Source: Marinilabiliales bacterium
GTDB lineage: Bacteria > Bacteroidota > Bacteroidia > Bacteroidales > PUMT01
Length of the DNA: 60,851 bases
Direction of reading: 5' to 3'
Assembly (NCBI GenBank): GCA_007695015.1
Contig: REEN01000073.1
Coordinates: 1-60,851, forward strand
Under the pieces are notes generated by a model, which had not been told where the DNA came from, searched no databases, and was given only the letters and a program-made list of their open reading frames with translations. Positions 1 through 8,763 of the stretch are shown here, in pieces. Numbering within the stretch: position 1 is the stretch's first letter; every line of letters starts with the position of its first letter. The position numbers and the translations under genes were made by a program.

Positions 1-2
1 AC

Positions 3-20
3 CCGGCGTCATATCGCCGG
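3..20. repeat. Small inverted repeat downstream of the S9 peptidase
   Basis: CCGGCG at 3-8 and CGCCGG at 15-20 can form a 6-bp hairpin with a 6-base loop. It lies beyond the stop codon of the S9 peptidase gene. It has no T-run in that direction, so a role as terminator is not supported. The remaining bases before the gene hold nothing else recognisable. Confidence 0.3.
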
Positions 21-86
21 CCCCCGGCACTCAGCAACCATTATGTGGTACAAGCTCCCCCAGGAACCTGGCGCCAGCCTCCGGCA

Positions 87-2264
87 TTAAAGGTTTTCAA
101 GTACAAAGTCCGTTATCCTCTCGTACATGTGCTGTGCGGCATTGCCCCTTATCCCGTGACTGTGGTTGGGGTAGAGCAGCAGCTCGAAATGCTTGCCGGC
201 AGCGATCATCCTGTCCACCATCTCGATGGTGTTCTGAAGATGCACGTTGTCGTCGGCAGTGCCGTGGATGATCATGAAATGGCCATTCAGCTTATCCACG
301 TGGTTTATAGGCGAATTATCATCGTATCCGTCAGCATTCTCCTGTGGCGTCCTCATGTACCGTTCGGTGTATATGGTGTCGTAGAACCGCCAGTTGGTTA
401 CAGGTGCGCCCGAAACCCCCAGCTTGAATACATCAGCACCTTTGGTAAGACAGAGGCCCACCATGTAGCCACCGTAGCTCCATCCGAAAATACCTATGCG
501 CGATTCATCTATCCAGCTTTTTGCCCCCATGTATTTTGCCGCCTCGATCTGATCTATGGTTTCATATTTTCCAAGCTGCAGGTATGTGGACTTCATGAAT
601 TCCTCGCCACGTGCACCCGTGCCCCGGTTGTCGACGCAGACGATCACGTAACCTTTCTGAGCCAGCATCTGGTACCAGGCACCTGCCGTGTAGGAATCCC
701 TGACAGCCTGGTGGCCGGGCCCGCCATACACATACATGAAAAGCGGGTACTCCCTGTTCTCATCGAAGTCAGGCGGTTTGATTATATAGCCGTTGAGGTC
801 AATTCCTTCTGATGTGGTGAAGGTAAAAAACTCCTTTTTGCTGAACCCGTACTCCGCCGTCACCTCTTTCAGCCTGCTGTTGTCCTCCAGAACTCTTATC
901 AGCTCTCCGCTATCATCATGCAATGTGATATTTGCCGGTGTGTTGGCATCGCTGTGGTAGTTGATATAGTATCTGAAACCGTTGCTGAACACTGCGTTGT
1001 TGGTGCCGTCCTCTGGCGTTAGCCTCCTTTTGTTCCTGCCGTTCAGTGAAATGCTGTAAACATTCCGCTGCAGCGGGGAAGTCTCCGACGAGCTGTAGTA
1101 AAGGACCCCGTTGCCGTGATCGATGCCGGTAAACCGGTCCACCTCCCATTCGCCCGATGTAACCGCGTTCAGGAACCTGCCGTTCATGTCATACAGGTAA
1201 AAATGCATCCATCCGCTTCTCTCGCTCATAACGAGAAAGTGCTTGCCGTCTTCCAGGAAAGTTATCATATTGTCGGAAGTCTCCCTTATGAAATACCGGT
1301 TGGTCTCCTCCCACAAAACTTCAGAATTACCGGTTACGGCATCGGCCAGAAGTACCTCTATATGGTTCTGGAGCCTGTTCAACCTGTAAATGGCCAGCTT
1401 TGACGGATCCCGGGTCCATTTTATGCGCGGGATATACTGGTCGGTCTCCTCCCCAATATCCATCTCTGTGAAGCTGCCTTCATGTATGTCGTATACATGA
1501 ATTGTCACCAGCGCATTCTCTTCGCCCGCCTTGGGGTACTTGAACTGGTACCAGTGCGGGTAGAGGCCGCCGTAGATGGTCATGTTGAACATCTTTACAT
1601 GGCTCTCGTCGAAGCGGTAAAAGGCAAGTTTACGGCTGTCGGGCGACCATGCGAAGGCCTTGTTGAAGCTGAACTCCTCCTCATAAACCCAGTCGGGTGC
1701 CCCGTTTATGATCTCATTCTCCTTACCGTCGGTTGTGACCTGTACCTCGCGGTTGCTCTCCAGGTCTTTGAAATACAAATTGTTTTCAAAGACAAATGCC
1801 ACCCTCCTGCCATCGGGCGAGAATGTTGCAAGCTGTGTCTTGCCCAGAGGGGACAGAGGCGTGACGGTCTCCTGCTCAATGTTCCATATAAAGAAATCGG
1901 CCCGGAAAGAGTGGCGGTAGATCTGCTCACGCCCGGTAGTGAAGAGAATAAGCCTCTCATCGCTGCAAAATTCATAATTATTGAATGAGCTGAATTCATT
2001 GCCGGGAAGCTGGTCTACAGAGAAGATAACCTCAACCTCCTCTCCGGTCCTGTAGCTGAACTTCCTGATGGTGGTTCCACCTTCCATGGTGGTGTAGTGG
2101 ATGCCGTCATTCATCGACCTTAATCCGCTTACAGTGCGGGCTGAAAAGGTGCCGTGCCTGTAGATGTCGTCAAGTGTTATTTCCCTGTTGCCGGAGCCTG
2201 AGGCCGTGCTGTTCCCCGAAAGGGTAATAAGTGTTATAAGCAGAAGTGAAATGAATTTGAACAT
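87..2264 (-). CDS. Dipeptidyl-peptidase IV-like serine peptidase (S9 family)
   Basis: Predicted exported peptidase that removes N-terminal dipeptides from oligopeptides in the periplasm. The 725-residue protein starts with a typical signal peptide (hydrophobic stretch at about residues 4-20). A long N-terminal beta-propeller part follows, with the shape of DPP IV N domains. The C-terminal alpha/beta-hydrolase domain carries the serine motif GWSYGGY (Ser596), the Asp motif GTADDNVH (Asp671) and the His motif HSHGI (His703), which is the complete S9 triad in the family order. The DWVYEEE motif near residue 190 matches the double-Glu motif that binds the substrate N terminus in DPP IV enzymes. 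The length is normal for the family. It is transcribed alone, divergently from ppdK. The exact subfamily (DPP IV or another S9B) is inferred. Confidence 0.93.
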   Translation of the reverse strand: MFKFISLLLITLITLSGNSTASGSGNREITLDDIYRHGTFSARTVSGLRSMNDGIHYTTMEGGTTIRKFSYRTGEEVEVIFSVDQLPGNEFSSFNNYEFCSDERLILFTTGREQIYRHSFRADFFIWNIEQETVTPLSPLGKTQLATFSPDGRRVAFVFENNLYFKDLESNREVQVTTDGKENEIINGAPDWVYEEEFSFNKAFAWSPDSRKLAFYRFDESHVKMFNMTIYGGLYPHWYQFKYPKAGEENALVTIHVYDIHEGSFTEMDIGEETDQYIPRIKWTRDPSKLAIYRLNRLQNHIEVLLADAVTGNSEVLWEETNRYFIRETSDNMITFLEDGKHFLVMSERSGWMHFYLYDMNGRFLNAVTSGEWEVDRFTGIDHGNGVLYYSSSETSPLQRNVYSISLNGRNKRRLTPEDGTNNAVFSNGFRYYINYHSDANTPANITLHDDSGELIRVLEDNSRLKEVTAEYGFSKKEFFTFTTSEGIDLNGYIIKPPDFDENREYPLFMYVYGGPGHQAVRDSYTAGAWYQMLAQKGYVIVCVDNRGTGARGEEFMKSTYLQLGKYETIDQIEAAKYMGAKSWIDESRIGIFGWSYGGYMVGLCLTKGADVFKLGVSGAPVTNWRFYDTIYTERYMRTPQENADGYDDNSPINHVDKLNGHFMIIHGTADDNVHLQNTIEMVDRMIAAGKHFELLLYPNHSHGIRGNAAQHMYERITDFVLENL

Positions 2265-2330
2265 GATATGAATATTTTAAGGTTGAAATTCCAAGAACGC
2301 TGATTTGTAAAGATATAGCGGAATGGTTAT

Positions 2331-2345
2331 CCCTTGCCTCAAGGG
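2331..2345. promoter_or_regulatory. Inverted repeat in the S9 peptidase / ppdK divergent region
   Basis: CCCTTG-CCT-CAAGGG is a perfect 6-3-6 inverted repeat in the 226-bp divergent intergenic region. It sits about 70 bp upstream of the peptidase start, near where a minus-strand -33 element would fall. A weak -7-like TATCTTTA lies on the minus strand at 2308-2315. It could be an operator or a chance hairpin. Confidence 0.25.
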
Positions 2346-2422
2346 ACCATAAACCTACTGTTTTTTTGCGAATTTTAAGATACGATAATATGGGTTCTCC
2401 CGGAGAATTGGTTTTTTTTTCT

Positions 2423-2430
2423 TATTTTTG
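2423..2430 (+). promoter_or_regulatory. Probable -7 promoter box for ppdK
   Basis: TATTTTTG is a full match to the Bacteroidota -7 consensus TAnnTTTG. It lies about 60 bp upstream of the ppdK start codon, in a very AT-rich stretch. No good TTTG -33 element was found at the expected distance, so the assignment rests on the -7 box alone. Confidence 0.4.
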
Positions 2431-2490
2431 GGTCAATTTTTGCAAAAAACAATGTGTTTTATTTTATAATTTATTAAAAATCAATTAACA

Positions 2491-5220
2491 ATGACAAAAA
2501 CAAAACGTGTTTACACCTTTGGGGACAAAAAAGCTGAAGGTAATGCCAGTATGAAGAACCTTCTGGGAGGCAAAGGCGCGAACCTTGCCGAGATGAATCT
2601 GATCGGGGTTCCGGTCCCTCCCGGGTTTACAATTACCACTGATGCATGTACCGAATATAATGAAGTAGGCAGGGAAAAGATTGTTGAACTTCTCAAAGAG
2701 GAGGTAGAGGCTGCAGTTAAGTATGTTGAGGATATTATGGGTGCAAAATTCGGAGATCTTGAGAATCCGTGCCTTCTTTCAGTGCGTTCAGGCGCCAGGG
2801 CATCGATGCCAGGTATGATGGATACCGTTCTTAACCTGGGTCTTAATGATGACGCTGTAAAGGGGTTGATAAAGAAAACGAATAATCCAAGATTTGTATG
2901 GGACAGCTATCGCCGTTTTATCCAGATGTACGGGGATGTTGTTATGGAGATGAAATATACTCACGAAGGGGATGAAGATCCTTTCGAGGAGATAATTGAC
3001 GAGATTAAGGAGGCAAAAGGTATAGAGCATGACGCAGATCTCACGACGGAAGATTTTCAGGAGTTGGTTAAGCGCTTCAAGGTGCTGGTAAGGGAGAGCA
3101 CCGGCAGGGACTTCCCGACCGATCCGTGGGAGCAGCTATGGGGCGGGATTATAGCCGTGTTCGAAAGCTGGAATAACCCGCGTGCCGAGTACTACAGGAT
3201 GATGCATGATATTCCGGCAGAATGGGGTACTGCTGTTAACGTGCAGGCCATGGTTTATGGTAATATGGGACAAACATCGGGTACGGGTGTTGCTTTTACC
3301 CGCGATGCTGCCACCGGCGAGGATATTTTCAACGGAGAATACCTGATCGATGCTCAGGGTGAGGATGTTGTTGCCGGAACACGTACTCCGCGCCAGATAA
3401 CACTAGAGGGTTCGAAGCGCTGGGCAAAACTGGCCAAAGTTTCAGAGGAGGAGAGGAAAGAGACATATCCGTCGCTTGAAGAGTTGATGCCCGAAATCTT
3501 TGAAGAGCTGATGGAGTACCAGCAGAAGCTGGAAGACCATTACAAAGATATGCAGGACCTTGAGTTCACTATACAGGAAGGTAAGCTTTGGATGCTGCAG
3601 ACACGAAACGGTAAGCGTACCGGATTTGCCATGGTTCAGATTGCCATAGATATGCTGAAAGACGGGCAGATTGATGAGAAAACTGCTCTTCTGCGCTGTG
3701 AGCCCAACAAGCTGAATGAGCTTCTTCACCCTGTATTTGACAAGAATGCCATTTCCGGAGCAAATGTTCTGGCCAAGGGTTTACCTGCTTCACCAGGTGC
3801 TGCAACTGGCCAGGTAGTGTTTTTTGCCGACGATGCCGAAACGTGGAGTCAGGAAGGCAAAGACGTTCTTTTGGTACGTGTTGAGACTTCACCCGAAGAC
3901 CTTAAGGGTATGAACCTTGCAAGGGGTATCCTTACTGCACGTGGCGGCATGACTTCACACGCTGCAGTTGTTGCCCGGGGTATGGGAAAATGCTGTGTTG
4001 CAGGTGCAGGTGCTATCAAGATCAGCTACAAGGACCGTACCATGACTATTGATGGAAAGGTTTACAAGGAAGGCGACTGGATTTCACTGAACGGTACAAC
4101 AGGAGAGGTATATGAAGGTAAAATAGCCACTATTGATCCTGAAGTGAGTGGTTATTTCGGACAACTTATGGACCTTGCAGAGAAGCATACAAGAATGAGT
4201 GTTCGTACTAACGCCGATACACCCAAAGATTCAACCGTTGCAAGGAATTTCGGCGCAAAGGGTATCGGACTTTGCCGTACAGAGCATATGTTCTTTGAAG
4301 GCGAACGCATATGGCCAATGCGTGAAATGATACTTGCAAAGGATGAAGCGGGTCGCCGCAAGGCACTTGAGAAACTGCTTCCTATTCAGCGTGAGGATTT
4401 TGAAGGTGTATTTGAGGCAATGCAGGATCTTCCGGTTACCATACGTTTGCTTGATCCTCCTTTGCACGAGTTTGTTCCCCATGAAGAGAAGAATCAAAAA
4501 GAGATGGCTGACAAGCTCGGTATCACACCTGAAGAGGTAAAATCCGCCGTTGACTCGCTTCATGAGTTCAACCCGATGCTCGGACACCGTGGCTGCCGTC
4601 TTGGAATAACCTATCCTGAGATAACCGAGATGCAGGCAAGGGCCATTATCGAAGCTGCACTGAACCTGAAGAAAAAGGGAATTAAAACACTGCCCGAGAT
4701 CATGATACCCCTTATAGGTACCCAGCAGGAACTAAAACTGCAGGAACAACTGGTTCGTGATACAGCAGAGAAAGTATTCGAAGAGTATGGCGACAAGGTT
4801 GAATACCTGGTAGGAACAATGATGGAGATACCAAGGGCCTGCCTTACAGCTGATAAGGTTGCAGAATCGGCCGATTTCTTCTCATTCGGCACCAATGACC
4901 TTACCCAGATGGCATTTGGCTATTCACGTGATGATGCAGGGAAATTTCTTGAAGTTTACGTGAAAAATGGCATCCTGAAACACGATCCTTTCGAGATACT
5001 TGACCAGGAAGGTGTGGGCCAGCTCGTTGAGATGGGTGTTCAGAGGGGACGTTCAACCAAGAAAGATCTTAAGATCGGTATATGCGGTGAGCATGGTGGT
5101 GAGCCCAATTCAGTTGAATTCTGCCACAAGGTTGGTATGGACTACGTCAGCTGTTCGCCTTTCCGCGTGCCTATTGCACGTCTTGCCGCTGCACAGGCTG
5201 CCATCAAGGATAAAAAATAG
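2491..5220 (+). CDS. ppdK: Pyruvate, phosphate dikinase
   Basis: Interconverts pyruvate + ATP + Pi and PEP + AMP + PPi in the cytoplasm. The 909-residue length is normal for bacterial PPDK. The N-terminal ATP-grasp domain (GGKGANLAEM near residue 28) is followed by the swivelling phospho-histidine domain with GGMTSHAAVVARGMGK, the phosphorylated residue being His490. The C-terminal PEP/pyruvate TIM barrel has GLCRTEHMFF and the catalytic CGEHGGEP motif (Cys865). The gene is followed at once by a strong intrinsic terminator and then by PEP carboxykinase, so the two PEP-forming enzymes are neighbours but probably separately transcribed. In anaerobic Bacteroidota PPDK can act in glycolysis or gluconeogenesis depending on PPi; which applies here cannot be read from the sequence. 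Confidence 0.97.
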   Translation: MTKTKRVYTFGDKKAEGNASMKNLLGGKGANLAEMNLIGVPVPPGFTITTDACTEYNEVGREKIVELLKEEVEAAVKYVEDIMGAKFGDLENPCLLSVRSGARASMPGMMDTVLNLGLNDDAVKGLIKKTNNPRFVWDSYRRFIQMYGDVVMEMKYTHEGDEDPFEEIIDEIKEAKGIEHDADLTTEDFQELVKRFKVLVRESTGRDFPTDPWEQLWGGIIAVFESWNNPRAEYYRMMHDIPAEWGTAVNVQAMVYGNMGQTSGTGVAFTRDAATGEDIFNGEYLIDAQGEDVVAGTRTPRQITLEGSKRWAKLAKVSEEERKETYPSLEELMPEIFEELMEYQQKLEDHYKDMQDLEFTIQEGKLWMLQTRNGKRTGFAMVQIAIDMLKDGQIDEKTALLRCEPNKLNELLHPVFDKNAISGANVLAKGLPASPGAATGQVVFFADDAETWSQEGKDVLLVRVETSPEDLKGMNLARGILTARGGMTSHAAVVARGMGKCCVAGAGAIKISYKDRTMTIDGKVYKEGDWISLNGTTGEVYEGKIATIDPEVSGYFGQLMDLAEKHTRMSVRTNADTPKDSTVARNFGAKGIGLCRTEHMFFEGERIWPMREMILAKDEAGRRKALEKLLPIQREDFEGVFEAMQDLPVTIRLLDPPLHEFVPHEEKNQKEMADKLGITPEEVKSAVDSLHEFNPMLGHRGCRLGITYPEITEMQARAIIEAALNLKKKGIKTLPEIMIPLIGTQQELKLQEQLVRDTAEKVFEEYGDKVEYLVGTMMEIPRACLTADKVAESADFFSFGTNDLTQMAFGYSRDDAGKFLEVYVKNGILKHDPFEILDQEGVGQLVEMGVQRGRSTKKDLKIGICGEHGGEPNSVEFCHKVGMDYVSCSPFRVPIARLAAAQAAIKDKK

Positions 5221-5245
5221 TATCACACTACCTGAATTATTAAGG

Positions 5246-5274
5246 GAGGCTGCCGGTTGTGCAGCCTCTTTTTT
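5246..5274 (+). terminator. Rho-independent terminator after ppdK
   Basis: GAGGCTGC (5246-5253) and GCAGCCTC (5261-5268) form a perfect 8-bp GC-rich stem with a 7-base loop, followed by six T residues (5269-5274). It starts 25 bp after the ppdK stop codon and separates ppdK from the PEP carboxykinase gene. Confidence 0.9.
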
Positions 5275-5426
5275 GTATATGTGCCTGGTTGTTTTTGATA
5301 TTTATACCTGCTGTGATACATGGATTTTTTGATTTTGTGATCTCCCTGCGCGTGTGTTGGGCAACATTTTTTTTTATGTCGCATATGATTACTTTAGCAT
5401 TTTTTCATCTATCGGAGGGATTAGAT

Positions 5427-7064
5427 ATGGCTGAAAGTATGCGTTATAATTTGCCGGACCTTACAAGATATGGTATAAGTGATGTAAAGGAGATATACCA
5501 TAACCCATCATGGGATGAACTTTTCGAACACGAGACGGAACCTTCCCTGACGGGATACGAAAGAGGTTTTGTGACCAATACCGGTTCTGTGGCTGTAGAT
5601 ACCGGCGAGTTTACCGGCCGGTCTCCAAAAGACAAGTATATTGTAAAGGAGCCATCATCTGAAAAGAATGTATGGTGGACAGGGGAACGTAACAAAAATG
5701 ACAACAAACCGATAACACCTGATATATGGGAGAGTGTTAAGGAGACTGCAACTAAACAGCTTTCAGGAAAAAAGCTATATGTGATGGACTGCTTTTGCGG
5801 TGCTAATAAAGACTCGAGGCTGAAAGTCAGGTTTATAATGGAAGTGGCATGGCAGGCACACTTTGTAAAGAATATGTTCATCAGGCCAACTGATGAGGAG
5901 CTGGCTGAGTTTGAGCCCGATTTTGTGACTTTCAATGCCTCAAAGGCTGTTAATCCTTATTGGAAGGAGCAGGGCCTTAATTCTGAAGTGATAGCAGCAT
6001 TTCATCTGGGTGAGAGGATGTCGGTAATACTGGGAACATGGTATGGAGGGGAGATGAAGAAGGGTATTTTCAGTGTAATGAACTATTATCTTCCTCTCAG
6101 GAATATAGCATCAATGCACTGCAGCGCAAATGTCGGCAAGGAAGGCGATACTGCTTTGTTTTTCGGATTGTCGGGAACCGGTAAAACGACTTTGTCGGCC
6201 GACCCGAAAAGGGAGCTTGTGGGTGATGATGAGCACGGCTGGGATGATAACGGTATTTTTAATTTTGAAGGAGGGTGTTATGCCAAAACGATAAAGCTGA
6301 GCAGGGAAAAGGAGCCAGATATATTTGATGCCATAAAAAGGGATGCCCTGCTGGAAAACGTTGTTTTTGACGGGCAGACAGGAGAGATTGACTACAGCGA
6401 TGCATCCAAAACTGAAAATACCAGGGTTTCATATCCCATATTCCATATTGAAAATATAGTTAAGCCGGTATCCAGGGCTGGCCATGCAAGAAAAGTAATA
6501 TTCCTAACTGCCGATGCCTTTGGAGTGTTGCCCCCTGTAGCAAAGCTGACACCGGAACAAACCCAGTACCACTTCCTGAGCGGGTTTACTGCCAAGCTTG
6601 CCGGTACTGAACGGGGTGTTTCAACTCCTCAGCCAACCTTCTCTGCATGTTTCGGGGCTGCCTTCCTTCTGCTGCATCCAACTAAGTATGCTTTCGAGCT
6701 TGTACGCAAGATGGATCAGCACGGAACTACCGCATACCTGGTTAATACGGGTTGGATAGGCGGTCCCTACGGAACCGGAAAGAGAATTGACCTTCCGGCT
6801 ACCAGGGCAATAATTGATGCTATCCTTGATGGATCAATTGATGAGGCCGAATTTGAGGAGACAATCGTTTTCAAGCTGGCTATACCCAAAAGAGTGCCGG
6901 GACTGGACAGCAGATTTCTCAATCCGAGGAATGCATGGCCCGATCCTGCTGAATGGGACAAAGCATCCAGGTCGCTGGCTGAGAAATTTGTCGAAAACTT
7001 TAAAAAATATACAGACACACCGCTGGGCAAAAGTCTTGAGGGTGTCGGTCCACGATTACTTTAA
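5427..7064 (+). CDS. pckA: Phosphoenolpyruvate carboxykinase (ATP)
   Basis: Catalyses oxaloacetate + ATP to PEP + CO2 + ADP, or the reverse anaplerotic CO2 fixation used by many fermentative Bacteroidota. The start is placed at the ATG at 5427, giving 545 residues as usual for ATP-PEPCK, because a clear ribosome-binding sequence GGAGGG (5415-5420) precedes it. An upstream in-frame ATG at 5259 lies inside the ppdK terminator hairpin. Visible motifs are TGRSPKDK near the N terminus (substrate binding), the P-loop [11 protein letters not shown] with Lys253, and the kinase-2 type GDDEHGW segment. The 3' end overlaps the convergent mazG gene by 9 bp. A weak -7-like TACTTTAG lies at 5390-5397. Confidence 0.97.
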   Translation: MAESMRYNLPDLTRYGISDVKEIYHNPSWDELFEHETEPSLTGYERGFVTNTGSVAVDTGEFTGRSPKDKYIVKEPSSEKNVWWTGERNKNDNKPITPDIWESVKETATKQLSGKKLYVMDCFCGANKDSRLKVRFIMEVAWQAHFVKNMFIRPTDEELAEFEPDFVTFNASKAVNPYWKEQGLNSEVIAAFHLGERMSVILGTWYGGEMKKGIFSVMNYYLPLRNIASMHCSANVGKEGDTALFFGLSGTGKTTLSADPKRELVGDDEHGWDDNGIFNFEGGCYAKTIKLSREKEPDIFDAIKRDALLENVVFDGQTGEIDYSDASKTENTRVSYPIFHIENIVKPVSRAGHARKVIFLTADAFGVLPPVAKLTPEQTQYHFLSGFTAKLAGTERGVSTPQPTFSACFGAAFLLLHPTKYAFELVRKMDQHGTTAYLVNTGWIGGPYGTGKRIDLPATRAIIDAILDGSIDEAEFEETIVFKLAIPKRVPGLDSRFLNPRNAWPDPAEWDKASRSLAEKFVENFKKYTDTPLGKSLEGVGPRLL

Positions 7065-7844
7065 CTTTGCCTCTTCCCATATAACATTCATCTCATCCAG
7101 GGTCATTTCTTTGAGGGATTTCCCTTTGGCCATGGTTTGGCTTTCCAGATAGTTGAAGCGACGGGTGAATTTCTGGTTGGTCTTTTCGAGGGCGGTCTCC
7201 GGATCAATGCCATAAAGTCGGGCTGCATTCACCAGGGAAAAGAAAAGGTCGCCGAACTCAGCCTCTGTCTTATTTTTGTCGGCCCGGTTGATTTCCTCCC
7301 TGAGTTCACCCAGTTCCTCCATAACCTTATCCCATATCTGGTGTTTCTCCTCCCAGTCAAATCCGACGCCTTTTACCTTATCCTGTATCCTGTTTGCCTT
7401 TATCAGCGCAGGCAGTGTTGCGGGAACCCCTGATAGGACAGTTTTGTTGGATTCCCTGATCTTAAGGTGCTCCCAATTCTCTTTAACCTCATTCTCGTCT
7501 GCCACTTCGGTGTCGCCAAAAACGTGCGGGTGCCTGTAAATAAGCTTGTCATTGATACTTTTGAGCACATCGTCAATATCAAATGCCTTCAGTTCAGACC
7601 CTATTTTTGAGTAGAAAACAATATGCAGCAGAAGATCTCCCAGCTCTTTTTTTACATCTTCAAGATCATTTCTGGAAATTGCTTCTGACAGCTCATAAGC
7701 CTCTTCAATAGTCAGATTTCTAAGACTTTCAAGTGTTTGAACCCTGTCCCAGGGACATTTTTCCCTGAGCTCGTCCATAATGTCAAGGAGTCTCTCAAAT
7801 TCTTTTAGTCTCTCATCCATGTTGTTATGGTTTGGGTTCTCCAT
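7056..7844 (-). CDS. mazG: Nucleoside triphosphate pyrophosphohydrolase MazG
   Basis: House-cleaning enzyme that hydrolyses (d)NTPs to NMP and PPi. The 262 residues match the length of E. coli MazG. Both halves carry the MazG fold signature: an N-terminal [12 protein letters not shown] and IEEAYEL (the metal-binding EExxE/D region), and a second copy with [10 protein letters not shown] and [10 protein letters not shown] in the C-terminal half. The gene follows the SAM hydroxide adenosyltransferase gene by only about 20 bp on the same strand, so the two probably form an operon. Its stop codon lies inside the last codons of the convergent pckA gene. The GTP-like leader MENPNHNN before MDERLKEF is not conserved in shape, so translation from the ATG eight codons further in is possible. 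Confidence 0.95.
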   Translation of the reverse strand: MENPNHNNMDERLKEFERLLDIMDELREKCPWDRVQTLESLRNLTIEEAYELSEAISRNDLEDVKKELGDLLLHIVFYSKIGSELKAFDIDDVLKSINDKLIYRHPHVFGDTEVADENEVKENWEHLKIRESNKTVLSGVPATLPALIKANRIQDKVKGVGFDWEEKHQIWDKVMEELGELREEINRADKNKTEAEFGDLFFSLVNAARLYGIDPETALEKTNQKFTRRFNYLESQTMAKGKSLKEMTLDEMNVIWEEAKLK

Positions 7845-7866
7845 AAACCCGGGTTAATGTTTGATG

Positions 7867-8652
7867 TCATTCTTTTTCAAAAAATTTGATCCGTATTGTT
7901 GAGCTGGTGCTCAGGCTCAGCAGTTCAGCAGCATTACCACGGTTAATTGCAACCTCCAGAAGCCCCAGCGAGTTAAAAAGAACCAGTAGTTCGCCGACCG
8001 ACGTTTCACCGTAGTTCCTGTTGATCCTGTTTAATTTGTAATGGTTGCTCTGGAGCGCTATCTCAAACTGTCTGCCCCGCCCAATCCTGTCGTACAGTTC
8101 TTTGGTTATATTCGTTATGGCATTCTCGTAGGAATCGATATAAATTACACTGCCTATAATTACATCCTTGTCAATTGTTGCCCTGCGGGGGATACTCCTG
8201 GCAAGCTTTTCACGTTTTATGCCTATCTCTTCAAGGGGTACACCCGATACCAACCGGCTTGCCGCATTCACAAAAACTCCCAGGGAAATGAATCCCGGTA
8301 ATTCATTTTCTGCTGCAGTCAGTTCAACAATCGCTTCGGGCTCGTCTTTAATTATCAGCCCGAATATACCGTTGTCGTTACCTATAAGGAAATGCTCCCC
8401 GTATTTAAGCGCCACTATAGCTTCACCAGCTGAGGGCTCGCTGTTGACGCATATAAGGTGTACTGTGCCTGCGGGAAAGTGGTGATAGGAGTTTTTAACC
8501 ACAAATGCTGCTCTTGCAGTGTTGAACGGTGGTATACTGTGGGTTATATCAACTATCTGCAGGCCGGGACAGGCTGACAACAGACGGCCTTTAATTGCGC
8601 CTGTATAATAATCGTCCTTTGTCCAGTCCGTTGTGAGAGTTACAATGGGCAT
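7867..8652 (-). CDS. S-adenosyl-L-methionine hydroxide adenosyltransferase (DUF62 family)
   Basis: Family known to cleave SAM with water (hydroxide) to adenosine and methionine; related to SAM-dependent chlorinases and fluorinases. The protein opens with MPIVTLTTDW, where the conserved N-terminal Asp binds the substrate ribose, and has the family-typical VDITHSIPPFN and IGNDNGIFGL segments. The open frame extends upstream to an ATG at 8739, but that region is not family-like and a full minus-strand -7 box lies right over it (8737-8744). The start at 8652 (262 residues) is therefore preferred. It is probably co-transcribed with mazG downstream. Halogenase activity is unlikely outside specialised pathways; the hydroxide reaction is inferred from the family. 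Confidence 0.88.
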   Translation of the reverse strand: MPIVTLTTDWTKDDYYTGAIKGRLLSACPGLQIVDITHSIPPFNTARAAFVVKNSYHHFPAGTVHLICVNSEPSAGEAIVALKYGEHFLIGNDNGIFGLIIKDEPEAIVELTAAENELPGFISLGVFVNAASRLVSGVPLEEIGIKREKLARSIPRRATIDKDVIIGSVIYIDSYENAITNITKELYDRIGRGRQFEIALQSNHYKLNRINRNYGETSVGELLVLFNSLGLLEVAINRGNAAELLSLSTSSTIRIKFFEKE

Positions 8653-8721
8653 ACCGATCCTGCAGCTTGTTATTTTGCCTTCATTAGTTGATCCGGGTAT
8701 AGGCAGATGGAAAAAACTGAC

Positions 8722-8729
8722 TATTTTTG
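8722..8729 (+). promoter_or_regulatory. Probable -7 promoter box for phoH
   Basis: TATTTTTG matches TAnnTTTG in full and lies 34 bp before the phoH start. It is only 7 bp from the opposed -7 box of the DUF62-mazG operon, so the two promoters would be face to face and could interfere. Confidence 0.4.
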
Positions 8730-8736
8730 CAAGTAT

Positions 8737-8744
8737 CAAAAGTA
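8737..8744 (-). promoter_or_regulatory. Probable -7 promoter box for the DUF62-mazG operon
   Basis: Read on the minus strand this is TACTTTTG, a full match to TAnnTTTG. Transcription from it would begin near 8730, inside the upstream part of the open frame, which supports translation starting at 8652. A TTTG lies only 11 bp further upstream, too close for a normal -33 element. Confidence 0.45.
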
Positions 8745-8763
8745 AGCAATATTTGCAAAATTA

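Noticed and set aside
45-812. Long plus-strand open frame opposite the S9 peptidase gene
   Set aside because: It is fully antisense to a gene with a complete catalytic triad and shows no domain features.
5353-5378. Terminator-like hairpin TGTTGGGCAACA followed by T-run
   Set aside because: The stem has only four or five pairs with a tiny loop and lies in the pckA leader; too weak to call.
5259-5426. Extended N terminus of PEP carboxykinase from an ATG at 5259
   Set aside because: The ATG lies within the ppdK terminator hairpin and the extra residues are hydrophobic and not family-like; a clear ribosome-binding site precedes the ATG at 5427.
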